The notes under the pieces were generated by a model. The model was not told the origin of the DNA. It did no database searches and saw only the letters and a list, made by a program, of their open reading frames with translations. From assembly GCA_021793715.1 (NCBI GenBank), contig JAJYSF010000077.1:1-5900 (forward strand): 5,900 bases of DNA, read 5' to 3'. Source of the stretch: Actinomycetes bacterium. Lineage in GTDB: Bacteria; Actinomycetota; Actinomycetes; Actinomycetales; Microbacteriaceae. Positions 1 through 5,206 of the stretch are shown piece after piece. Positions within the stretch are counted from its first letter, which is position 1. Each line of letters starts with the position of its first letter. Made by a program: the position numbers and the translations under genes.

Positions 1-18
1 TCGACGATGCGATGGCAT
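1..18 (-). CDS. 5' end of a gene leaving the window (radA predicted by synteny)
   Basis: Only six codons are visible, reading MPSHRR from an ATG at 18-16. The start is supported by a near-perfect Shine-Dalgarno, AGGAGG at 30-25, six bases upstream, followed by a second GAGG. The gene lies downstream of the lipoprotein gene in the same direction but behind a strong terminator, so it probably has its own promoter somewhere in 19-101; I could not identify a convincing one. In M. tuberculosis the gene after lpqE, in this same arrangement, is radA (a RecA-like DNA recombination/repair ATPase with an N-terminal zinc finger). A short basic N-terminus before the first CxxC would fit RadA, but nothing in six residues proves it. 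The start is fairly well supported; the identity is inference from gene order only. Confidence 0.45.
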
Positions 19-20
19 CG

Positions 21-30
21 CCTCCCTCCT
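21..30 (-). promoter_or_regulatory. Ribosome binding site of the left-edge gene
   Basis: On the minus strand this reads AGGAGGGAGG, ending two bases before the ATG at 18. The AGGAGG core (30-25) has a six-base spacer to the ATG. It is the main evidence that a gene begins here, because the reading frame itself is cut off by the window edge. Confidence 0.55.
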
Positions 31-101
31 CGTCCTTGCGACGCAACGCACCGCGAACCGCTCGCGACGGCACCACGTTTAGCAACACACCCTAGGCAGC
101 C

Positions 102-142
102 AACGAGTGAGGGCCCCGCGATTCGCGGGGCCCTCACTCGTT
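102..142 (-). terminator. Terminator of the lipoprotein gene
   Basis: A perfect 19-bp inverted repeat (102-120 with 124-142) with a three-base loop. It starts 12 bases past the lipoprotein stop codon on the minus strand. The stem is very GC-rich in its loop-proximal half and no long U-tract follows, as is common for actinobacterial terminators. The symmetry would let it work in both directions, but no plus-strand gene is seen to its left. Confidence 0.85.
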
Positions 143-154
143 GATCCGAGAGGA

Positions 155-676
155 TCAGTGCTCGGTGTCGACCTCGAGCACCGGCGCGCAGAACTCGGCG
201 TCGTACTCGTCGTTGGGCGCGAGGTCGGAGTACTCGGTCAGGCAGTTGTTGAGGACGGGAACCTCGATCTCGACGCCTTCGCCGAGGCCCGGCTGGATGT
301 ACATGCTGACCGTCGCGCCCGGCATGATCCCGAAGTCCTCAATCAGCTCCGGCTCGGCGTTCGCGCCGAGGCTCACCGTCTCGTCGGCGGGAACGTCGAT
401 CGACGCGTCGCCGTCGCCCCAGTCGATCGTGAGGGTCTGCGCCTCGTCGGTGGTGTTGACCAGGACTGCGACGAAGTTGCCGGCGGCGCCGTCGTAGTCG
501 GCGACCACGAACGCGTTGCGGACGTCAAGGCCGTCGGTCTCCGCCGCGGGGAGGTTCACGCCGTCAGAGGCCGTGTACTCGAAGGTCGTCGCCTGAGTCG
601 TAACCATGTTGCAGCCGGTCGCGGACACGAGCACGAAGCCGACGGCGGCGAGAGACGCGATGAAGCGCGATTTCAC
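155..676 (-). CDS. Small secreted lipoprotein, LpqE-like by gene position
   Basis: A 173-residue predicted lipoprotein. The start is GTG at 676, chosen because AGGAGG lies four bases upstream and because it begins directly with a signal peptide: K2 and R4, a hydrophobic stretch over about residues 5-19, then lipobox A-T-G-C with Cys22 as the lipidated residue. An upstream in-frame ATG at 727 lacks a ribosome binding site and would bury the signal peptide. The mature part (about 23-173) is acidic and rich in short Val/Asp/Gly strands, suggesting a beta-sandwich domain, with a PG turn near 119-120 and two late cysteines (C145, C163) that could form a disulfide. It should sit on the outer face of the membrane. 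I recognise no catalytic motif. Its divergent position next to carD matches mycobacterial LpqE, a lipoprotein of unknown function; sequence similarity to LpqE is plausible but uncomputed. Confidence 0.88.
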   Translation of the reverse strand: MKSRFIASLAAVGFVLVSATGCNMVTTQATTFEYTASDGVNLPAAETDGLDVRNAFVVADYDGAAGNFVAVLVNTTDEAQTLTIDWGDGDASIDVPADETVSLGANAEPELIEDFGIMPGATVSMYIQPGLGEGVEIEVPVLNNCLTEYSDLAPNDEYDAEFCAPVLEVDTEH

Positions 677-680
677 GGAT

Positions 681-686
681 CCTCCT
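681..686 (-). promoter_or_regulatory. Ribosome binding site of the lipoprotein gene
   Basis: AGGAGG on the minus strand, four bases before the GTG at 676. It fixes the start at this GTG, giving a normal lipoprotein signal peptide, rather than at the ATG at 727. Confidence 0.75.
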
Positions 687-780
687 GGTGGTGCGAGCGC
701 CACACATGACGCGGGGCCACCTTCCATCTTAGACGCTGTCGCCGCGCGTTCTGACGACGCGATTCGGGAGTCGGAGCGGA

Positions 781-808
781 ATCATAGTACAACCCGCGCT
801 GTGGTAAA
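781..808 (-). promoter_or_regulatory. Candidate promoter of the lipoprotein gene
   Basis: On the minus strand, a -10 box TATGAT (786-781) lies 16 bases downstream of a -35-like TTTACC (808-803; four of six matches to TTGACA). Transcription would start near 774, leaving a leader of about 98 bases. A second TAnnnT box, TAAGAT (731-726), has no -35 partner and is less convincing. The -35 overlaps the proposed carD -10. Confidence 0.45.
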
Positions 809-810
809 GT
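802..810 (+). promoter_or_regulatory. Candidate extended -10 promoter of carD
   Basis: TGG followed by TAAAGT (805-810) fits the extended -10 pattern TGnTAnnnT. No -35 is recognisable 16-18 bases upstream, which the TG element could compensate for. The predicted start near 817 leaves a leader of about 22 bases that contains the ribosome binding site AAGGA (824-828). Confidence 0.5.
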
Positions 811-838
811 AGATAAGGCTGGGAAGGACGTAATTCAT

Positions 839-1324
839 ATGCTTTTTGAGGTTGGCGAGACTGTCGTTTACCCCCATCATGGGGCCGCAACCATCACCGA
901 AGTGAAGACCCGAGTCATCAAGGGTGAGGAGAAGACCTACCTCAAGCTCAACGTCACACAGGGCGACCTCGTGATCGAGGTTCCCGCCGACAACGTCGAC
1001 CTCGTCGGCGTTCGCGACGTGATCGATGAGAGTGGCCTCAAGGAGGTCTTCGACGTACTGAAGGCGCCCTTCACCGAGGAGCCGACCAACTGGTCGCGTC
1101 GCTACAAGGCGAACCTCGAGAAGCTCGCCTCCGGTGACGTCATCAAGGTCAGTGAGGTCGTTCGCGACCTGTGGCGCCGCGATCAGGACCGCGGACTGTC
1201 CGCGGGCGAGAAGCGCATGCTCGCCAAGGCGCGCCAGGTGCTCGAGTCTGAGGTCGCGCTCGCGAAGAAGGTCGACGAGGAGGAAGCCGCGCGCATTCTC
1301 GACGAGGCCCTCGCAAGCGAGTAA
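839..1324 (+). CDS. carD: CarD family RNA polymerase-binding transcription factor
   Basis: A 161-residue protein, very close to the 162 residues of M. tuberculosis CarD. CarD binds the RNA polymerase beta subunit and the upstream edge of the transcription bubble, stabilising open complexes at rRNA and many other promoters; it is essential in mycobacteria. Residues 1 to about 53 are the Tudor-like polymerase-interaction domain, with the YPHHGAA segment at 11-17 and conserved R25. The remainder is the helical DNA-binding domain, including [20 protein letters not shown] with the conserved minor-groove tryptophan W85, and the [16 protein letters not shown] helix. At position 47, where the mycobacterial protein has a polymerase-contacting arginine, this protein has glutamate. 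The ATG has AAGGA ten bases upstream, a slightly long spacing. The gene is divergent from the lipoprotein gene and ends in its own terminator, so it is probably monocistronic. Confidence 0.97.
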   Translation: MLFEVGETVVYPHHGAATITEVKTRVIKGEEKTYLKLNVTQGDLVIEVPADNVDLVGVRDVIDESGLKEVFDVLKAPFTEEPTNWSRRYKANLEKLASGDVIKVSEVVRDLWRRDQDRGLSAGEKRMLAKARQVLESEVALAKKVDEEEAARILDEALASE

Positions 1325-1343
1325 GCGCACCGCACCGTTTGTC

Positions 1344-1373
1344 GTCGCCCCGCACCGAAAGGTGCGGGGCGAC
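1344..1373 (+). terminator. Terminator of carD
   Basis: A perfect 13-bp GC-rich stem (1344-1356 with 1361-1373) closed by a GAAA tetraloop, 20 bases after the carD stop. There is no U-tract; the bases after the stem are TAGGTT, which also look like the -10 box of the next gene. Confidence 0.85.
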
Positions 1374-1379
1374 TAGGTT
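1374..1379 (+). promoter_or_regulatory. -10 box of a leaderless ispDF transcript
   Basis: TAGGTT matches the actinobacterial TAnnnT -10 pattern and sits eight bases before GTG 1388, so transcription would begin at or very near the start codon. No Shine-Dalgarno precedes the GTG, consistent with a leaderless mRNA. No -35 is visible, because that region lies inside the carD terminator stem. Confidence 0.55.
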
Positions 1380-1387
1380 TGTGTACC

Positions 1388-2719
1388 GTGAGCATCGCCC
1401 GAATCGACACCGCGCTCGTCATCGTCGCCGCCGGCAGCGGCGCGCGCCTCGGCGCCGGAGCGCCCAAGGCGTTCGTCGGCATCGACGAGAGTCCGATCCT
1501 GCGGCACTGTCTCGACGGTGTCTTCGCCGCCGCCCCGGCACAGGTGATCGTCGTTGCGCCGGAGGAGTATCTCGGCGACGCGCTAGCGATCGCGCATGCG
1601 GCCGCGGATGACGCGGACCGGCGTGCCGCGGATCCGCGAGTCGCCGCCCCGTCGCAGGCGCACGCGCAGCATGCGGATCCGTCCGCTGACGTGCGCGAGC
1701 GGCGTCGTGACCTCGTGACGGTCGTCGCCGGGGGCGCGACCCGGCAGTCGTCGGTCGCCGCGGGGCTCGCACGCGTGTGGGTCGACGTCGACGTCGTCCT
1801 GGTGCACGATGCGGCGCGCGCGCTGACGCCGCCCGAGGTCATCGACCGGGTCGCGGACCGCGTGCGGGAGACGGGTCACGGCGTGATCCCGGCGCTCGAC
1901 GTCATCGACACGATCAAGCGGGTCGACGGATCGCGGATCGCGGCCGCCGTCGACCGGTCGGAGCTCGCGACGGCGCAGACGCCGCAGGGGTTCCGCCGCG
2001 ACGTTCTGGACGCCGCCTACGAACGCGCGTCCGAGGAGTTCACGGATGACGCGGCGCTCGTCGCCGACGCGGGCCACGACGTGCTGCGCGTGGAGGGATC
2101 CGCGCTCGCGTTCAAGATCACGACGGCGGCCGACCTCGTCCGCGCCCGCGACCTCGTTCGCCGAGCGTCTCGGAATCTGCCGGCGTTGGGCGAAAACCGG
2201 GAGAATTTCGAGACGCTCGCCGAGTTTCGAGATGCTCGGCGACCGCACCTGCCGCGCGTCGGCGTCGGCACGGACGTGCACGGCTACGGGGGAGACGGAT
2301 CCCTGTGGCTCGCGGGTCTCGAGTGGCCCGGCGAACCGGCGCTGTCGGGTCATTCCGACGGCGACGCGGTCGGCCACGCGATCGTCGACGCCGTCCTGAA
2401 CGCGGCCGGCCTCGGCGACATCGGCACCCACTTCGGCACGAACCGTCCCGAGTTCGCCGGCGCGCACGCCGAGGCGTTCCTCGCGGAGACCGCACGGATC
2501 CTCGCCGATGCGGGCTGGCAGATCGGCAACGTCGCGGTGCAGCTGCAGGCGAACCGTCCGGTGTTCTCACCGCGCCGCGCGGAGGCCGAACGTGTCCTCA
2601 GCGACGCGCTCGGGGCCCCCGTGACGGTCTCGGCCACGACAACCGATCGGCTGGGCTTCACCGGACGCGGCGAAGGGGTGCACGTCGTCGCGACGGCCCT
2701 CGTGGTGCCGCGCCGTTAG
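1388..2719 (+). CDS. ispDF: Bifunctional IspD-IspF (MEP cytidylyltransferase / MEcPP synthase)
   Basis: A 443-residue fusion of two enzymes of the MEP isoprenoid pathway. IspD joins CTP to 2-C-methyl-D-erythritol 4-phosphate; IspF cyclises CDP-ME 2-phosphate to MEcPP with loss of CMP. IspE, which acts between them, is not in the window. The IspD half (1 to about 258) shows the nucleotide-binding loop AAGSGAR (14-20) with PK (26-27), VHDAAR (139-144), DTIK (174-177), R190, TPQGF (198-202), TDDA (219-222) and K243. A low-complexity Ala/Asp/Arg insert of about 35 residues occupies 72-107. After a linker, IspF (about 290-443) shows metal ligands D296, H298 and H330, HSDGD at 322-326, and TTTDRLGFTGRGEG (417-430). 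GTG 1388 is preferred over TTG 1379: it fits the -10 box spacing and gives a short N-terminus before the first beta strand. Both active sites look intact. Confidence 0.95.
   Translation: MSIARIDTALVIVAAGSGARLGAGAPKAFVGIDESPILRHCLDGVFAAAPAQVIVVAPEEYLGDALAIAHAAADDADRRAADPRVAAPSQAHAQHADPSADVRERRRDLVTVVAGGATRQSSVAAGLARVWVDVDVVLVHDAARALTPPEVIDRVADRVRETGHGVIPALDVIDTIKRVDGSRIAAAVDRSELATAQTPQGFRRDVLDAAYERASEEFTDDAALVADAGHDVLRVEGSALAFKITTAADLVRARDLVRRASRNLPALGENRENFETLAEFRDARRPHLPRVGVGTDVHGYGGDGSLWLAGLEWPGEPALSGHSDGDAVGHAIVDAVLNAAGLGDIGTHFGTNRPEFAGAHAEAFLAETARILADAGWQIGNVAVQLQANRPVFSPRRAEAERVLSDALGAPVTVSATTTDRLGFTGRGEGVHVVATALVVPRR
2162..2239. repeat. Nucleotide-level repeat in the IspD-IspF linker
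   Basis: TTTCGAGACGCTCGC (2206-2220) recurs as TTTCGAGATGCTCGG (2225-2239), 13 of 15 bases identical at a 19-base offset. The first copy is also inverted at 2162-2176 (CGAGCGTCTCG exact over 11 bases, then one mismatch and three matches). Because 19 is not a multiple of three, the direct copies are read in different frames, so the repetition exists at DNA rather than protein level. The motif resembles the short TTTCGA-GACGCTCG palindromic repeats I recall as scattered through Microbacteriaceae genomes; this is from memory. Confidence 0.5.
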
Positions 2720-2722
2720 GGT
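2717..2722 (+). promoter_or_regulatory. -10 box of a leaderless cysS transcript, overlapping the ispDF stop
   Basis: TAGGGT fits the TAnnnT -10 pattern and lies exactly seven bases before GTG 2730, the spacing expected if transcription starts on the start codon. Its first three bases are the TAG stop of ispDF. No -35 is visible. The G-rich bases before the GTG (GGGTGGG) are at best a poor ribosome binding site. Confidence 0.5.
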
Positions 2723-2729
2723 GGGACCC

Positions 2730-4112
2730 GTGACCCTCCGGCTCTACGACACACGCGTGCAGGCGCTTCGCGAGTTCACCCCCCTCGACGAGAGCAATGT
2801 GACGATGTACGTCTGCGGACCCACCGTGCAGTCGGGGCCGCACGTCGGTCACCTGCGCGCGGCGCTGTCCTTCGATCTGCTCCGCCGCTGGCTCGAGTAT
2901 CGGTACGGTCGCGTCACCTACGTGCGCAACGTCACCGACATCGACGACAAGGTGCTGCAGAACGCCACTGCCGACGAACCGTGGTGGGCGCTCGCGTACC
3001 GGATGGAGCGGGAATTCACCGCAGCGTACGACGCCATCGACATTCTCCCGCCCACCTACGAGCCGCGCGCCACTGCGTCGATCCCGCAGATGCAGGACTT
3101 CATCCAGCGGCTGATCGATCGCGGTCATGCCTATGCGGCTGATGGCGATGTCTACTTCGATGTGAGCTCCTGGCCGAGCTACGGAGCACTGACGCGTCAG
3201 GACGTCGACGCCATGGTCAGCGACGAGACCGACCTGCGCGGCAAACGCGATGCCCACGACTTCGCCCTCTGGAAGGGGACGAAACCGGACGAGCCCGCCG
3301 ACGCCTCCTGGCCCTCGCCGTGGGGCGACGGGCGCCCCGGATGGCACATCGAATGCTCCGCCATGTCGCTGCGCTACGTCGGCGCGGAGTTCGACATCCA
3401 CGGGGGCGGGCTCGACCTGCGTTTCCCGCACCACGAGAACGAGCTCGCGCAGTCGGAGGCGGCGGGGGATCCGTTCGCCCGCTACTGGGTGCACAACGGA
3501 CTCGTCACCGCCGGCGGACAGAAGATGTCGAAGTCGATCGGCAACGTCACGCTCGTGCGCGACGTGCTCGCCCAGCGGCCCGCCCGCGTCGTGCGCTACG
3601 CGCTCGCGGCCGCGCACTACCGCTCGAGCCTCGACCTGACGGAGTCTTCGTGGGCGGAGGCGGCCTCGGCGATGGCGCGTATCCGCACCTTCCTCGTGCG
3701 CGCCGAACGCGTCGTGGCGGCGACGGATCGGCGCGCCCCGTTGCCGGAGGCGTTCTCGCAGGCGATGGACGATGACCTGTCGGTGCCGCAGGCGCTCGCC
3801 GTGCTGCACGAGACGGTGCGGAGCGGCAACAGCGCCCTCGCCAGCGGCGACGAGGTCACAGCCGAGATCGCCTATCATCAGGTGAAGGCGATGACGACGA
3901 TCCTCGCCATCGATCCGCTCGAATCAGGCGACGTCGACGACAAGGCGGCTTCCGCTCTGGATGCCCTCGTCCGAGCGATGATCGAACAGCGTGCCGAGGC
4001 GCGCGAGAACAAGGACTGGGCGACGGCCGACCGGATCCGCGACCTGTTCGCGGACATCGGCGTCGTTCTCGAGGACACCCGTGATGGAACGGTTTGGAGC
4101 ATCGATGGCTAA
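2730..4112 (+). CDS. cysS: Cysteinyl-tRNA synthetase
   Basis: A 460-residue class I aminoacyl-tRNA synthetase that charges tRNA-Cys in the cytoplasm, about the size of E. coli CysS (461). Visible landmarks are the zinc and substrate residues C29 (YVCGPTV), C209 (WHIECSAM), H234 and E238 (PHHENE); the HIGH-type motif HVGH (38-41) in the Rossmann fold; and KMSKS (265-269). The C-terminal helical part ends in the [15 protein letters not shown] stretch (424-438) and the late TVW typical of the tRNA-binding end. GTG 2730 is chosen over GTG 2721 because it fits the leaderless promoter spacing and gives the usual short N-terminus (VTLRLYDT). It begins 10 bases after the ispDF stop and ends overlapping rlmB, so read-through from ispDF and co-transcription with rlmB are likely. 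MshC, the mycothiol ligase paralogue, is less likely because of the full C-terminal domain. All key residues are present. Confidence 0.96.
   Translation: MTLRLYDTRVQALREFTPLDESNVTMYVCGPTVQSGPHVGHLRAALSFDLLRRWLEYRYGRVTYVRNVTDIDDKVLQNATADEPWWALAYRMEREFTAAYDAIDILPPTYEPRATASIPQMQDFIQRLIDRGHAYAADGDVYFDVSSWPSYGALTRQDVDAMVSDETDLRGKRDAHDFALWKGTKPDEPADASWPSPWGDGRPGWHIECSAMSLRYVGAEFDIHGGGLDLRFPHHENELAQSEAAGDPFARYWVHNGLVTAGGQKMSKSIGNVTLVRDVLAQRPARVVRYALAAAHYRSSLDLTESSWAEAASAMARIRTFLVRAERVVAATDRRAPLPEAFSQAMDDDLSVPQALAVLHETVRSGNSALASGDEVTAEIAYHQVKAMTTILAIDPLESGDVDDKAASALDALVRAMIEQRAEARENKDWATADRIRDLFADIGVVLEDTRDGTVWSIDG
4096..4099 (+). promoter_or_regulatory. Ribosome binding site of rlmB inside cysS
   Basis: GGAG, five bases before ATG 4105 and within the last codons of cysS. 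It supports this ATG as the rlmB start and implies translational coupling across the 8-base overlap. Confidence 0.6.
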
Positions 4113-5061
4113 GCCAAGGCGGCCCGGCGCGAGCAAGGGCAAAAAGGGCGCGACCAAGGGGTCGGGCGGTAAAGGCAAGGCGAAGCTCGCCGGTCGTGGA
4201 CCGACGCCGAAGGCTGAGGACCGCGTCTATCACAAGGCGCACCGCAGCAAGCAGCTCGCTGAGCGGAGCTCGTCGAAGCGACCGCAGCAACGCTCGGCGC
4301 CGCGTCGCCGACCGAACGACGACAACGAGTACGTCACCGGACGCAACAGCGTGCTCGAGGCGCTGCGCACACGGATCCCCGCGACGACGCTGTACGTCGC
4401 GCAGCGTGTCGAGATGGACGACCGTGTGAAGGAGATGCTCTCGCTCGCTCACAAGCGCGAGCTGCCGGTCCTCGAGGTCACGCGACCCGAACTCGACCGT
4501 ATGGCTGGGTTCGACGGCGTGCACCAGGGCGTGGCGCTCAAGGTGCCGCCGTACGAGTACGCGCACCCGCAGGACCTGCTCGAGAGCATCGTCGACAAGG
4601 GCCTCACGCCACTCCTCGTCGCGCTCGACGGCGTGACGGATCCCCGCAACCTCGGCGCGATCATCCGCTCGACGGCCGCGTTCGGCGGGCAGGGCATCAT
4701 CGTGCCGCAGCGACGGTCGGCCGGCGTGAACTCGGCGGCCTGGAAGACGAGCGCCGGCGCGGCCGCACGGATCCCCGTGGCGATGGCGTCGAACCTCACG
4801 CAGACGCTCAAGGACCTCAAGAAGCAGGGTGTGTTCGTGCTCGGCCTCGACGGCGGCGGCGACGTGCGCATGCCCGACATCGAGCTCGCCGACCGTCCGC
4901 TCGTGATCGTCGTCGGCAGCGAGGGCGACGGGCTGTCGCGCCTCGTCAGCGAGAACTGCGACCAGATCGTCTCGATCCCGATCTCGGACGCCACCGAGTC
5001 GCTCAACGCCGGTATCGCGGCGTCGGTCGCGCTCTATCAGATCTCCACGCTGCGCCGCTGA
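4105..5061 (+). CDS. rlmB: SpoU-family rRNA 2'-O-ribose methyltransferase (RlmB-like)
   Basis: A 318-residue SPOUT methyltransferase that uses S-adenosylmethionine to 2'-O-methylate a nucleotide, probably the 23S rRNA guanosine equivalent to E. coli G2251. Residues 1 to about 72 are a Lys/Arg/Gly/Ser-rich, probably disordered extension absent from the 243-residue E. coli enzyme. Residues about 76-150 (YVTGRNSVLEAL onward) form the L30e-like substrate-binding domain. The SpoU motifs follow: motif 1 LDGVTDPRNLGAIIRSTAAFG (174-194; N182, R188), motif 2 IVVGSEGDGLSRL (268-280; E273) and motif 3 IPISDATESLNAGIAAS (291-307; S299, N301), which together build the trefoil knot and cofactor site. The ATG at 4105 overlaps the cysS stop by 8 bases and has its own GGAG; the frame is open further upstream, but that part is antisense-free shadow of cysS. 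The exact target nucleotide is inferred; a related tRNA or thiostrepton-resistance methyltransferase is less likely. Confidence 0.92.
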   Translation: MAKPRRPGASKGKKGATKGSGGKGKAKLAGRGPTPKAEDRVYHKAHRSKQLAERSSSKRPQQRSAPRRRPNDDNEYVTGRNSVLEALRTRIPATTLYVAQRVEMDDRVKEMLSLAHKRELPVLEVTRPELDRMAGFDGVHQGVALKVPPYEYAHPQDLLESIVDKGLTPLLVALDGVTDPRNLGAIIRSTAAFGGQGIIVPQRRSAGVNSAAWKTSAGAAARIPVAMASNLTQTLKDLKKQGVFVLGLDGGGDVRMPDIELADRPLVIVVGSEGDGLSRLVSENCDQIVSIPISDATESLNAGIAASVALYQISTLRR

Positions 5062-5089
5062 GGCGACCGTACCGCCGGGCGCTTTCCGC

Positions 5090-5145
5090 CCACCTTCCAC
5101 AAACGGCTCGAAAATTCGCCGTTTGGGTGCATTTTTGGAAGATGG
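5090..5145. other. Compound hairpin in an AT-rich patch after rlmB
   Basis: Two nested inverted repeats. Outer arms 5090-5099 and 5136-5145 pair at nine of ten positions (core CTTCCA/TGGAAG). The inner stem CAAACGG/CCGTTTG (5100-5106 with 5119-5125) closes on an AT-rich loop that can itself pair CGAA with TTCG. A bulge of about ten bases with a T-run (5131-5136) lies on the 3' side. A smaller GGGCG/CGCCC hairpin sits just before it at 5077-5091. It could serve as the rlmB terminator, but the T-run begins some six bases past the inner stem, and the nested design is more elaborate than the other terminators here. Confidence 0.55.
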
Positions 5146-5154
5146 CGCGCGCCG

Positions 5155-5200
5155 ACAACGACAGGCGCCCGCCCCTCACGGGACGGGCGCCTGTCGTTGT
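5155..5200 (-). terminator. Terminator of the ABC transporter ATPase gene
   Basis: A perfect 17-bp GC-rich stem (5155-5171 with 5184-5200) with a 12-base loop that can add a CCC/GGG helix. It begins six bases beyond the minus-strand stop at 5207. Being symmetric and lying between convergent genes, it probably also stops transcripts arriving from rlmB. Confidence 0.87.
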
Positions 5201-5206
5201 GCGGTA

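Noticed and set aside
5..20. Small inverted repeat CGATGC/GCATCG
   Set aside because: Only six pairs, located over the start codon of the left-edge gene; too short to claim as a regulatory structure or terminator.
91..96. CCTAGG palindrome and a TAGGGT box on the minus strand (94-89) as a promoter for the left-edge gene
   Set aside because: The box fits TAnnnT but has no -35, lies about 70 bases from the start and directly follows a terminator; chance is equally likely.
107..709. A 200-codon open frame on the plus strand
   Set aside because: It lies antisense to the lipoprotein gene, crosses that gene's terminator, has no ribosome binding site and gives an Arg/Val/Ala-rich translation typical of high-GC shadow frames.
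677..727. N-terminal extension of the lipoprotein to the ATG at 727
   Set aside because: No Shine-Dalgarno precedes it, it would put about 17 residues before the signal peptide, and GTG 676 has AGGAGG at good distance.
782..1330. A 182-codon open frame antisense to carD
   Set aside because: It is a mirror of the carD codons with no start signal, and carD is unambiguous by sequence.
1782..1797. Repeated GTCGAC/GACGTC units
   Set aside because: They simply encode the VDVDVV strand of IspD with GC-rich codons.
2658..3878. A 406-codon minus-strand open frame opposite cysS
   Set aside because: Length is explained by GC-rich codon bias on the opposite strand; its translation is His/Arg/Val-rich with no recognisable domain, while cysS has all catalytic motifs.
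3856..5100. A 414-codon minus-strand open frame opposite rlmB
   Set aside because: Same reasoning: antisense to a clear SpoU methyltransferase, no ribosome binding site, low-complexity translation.
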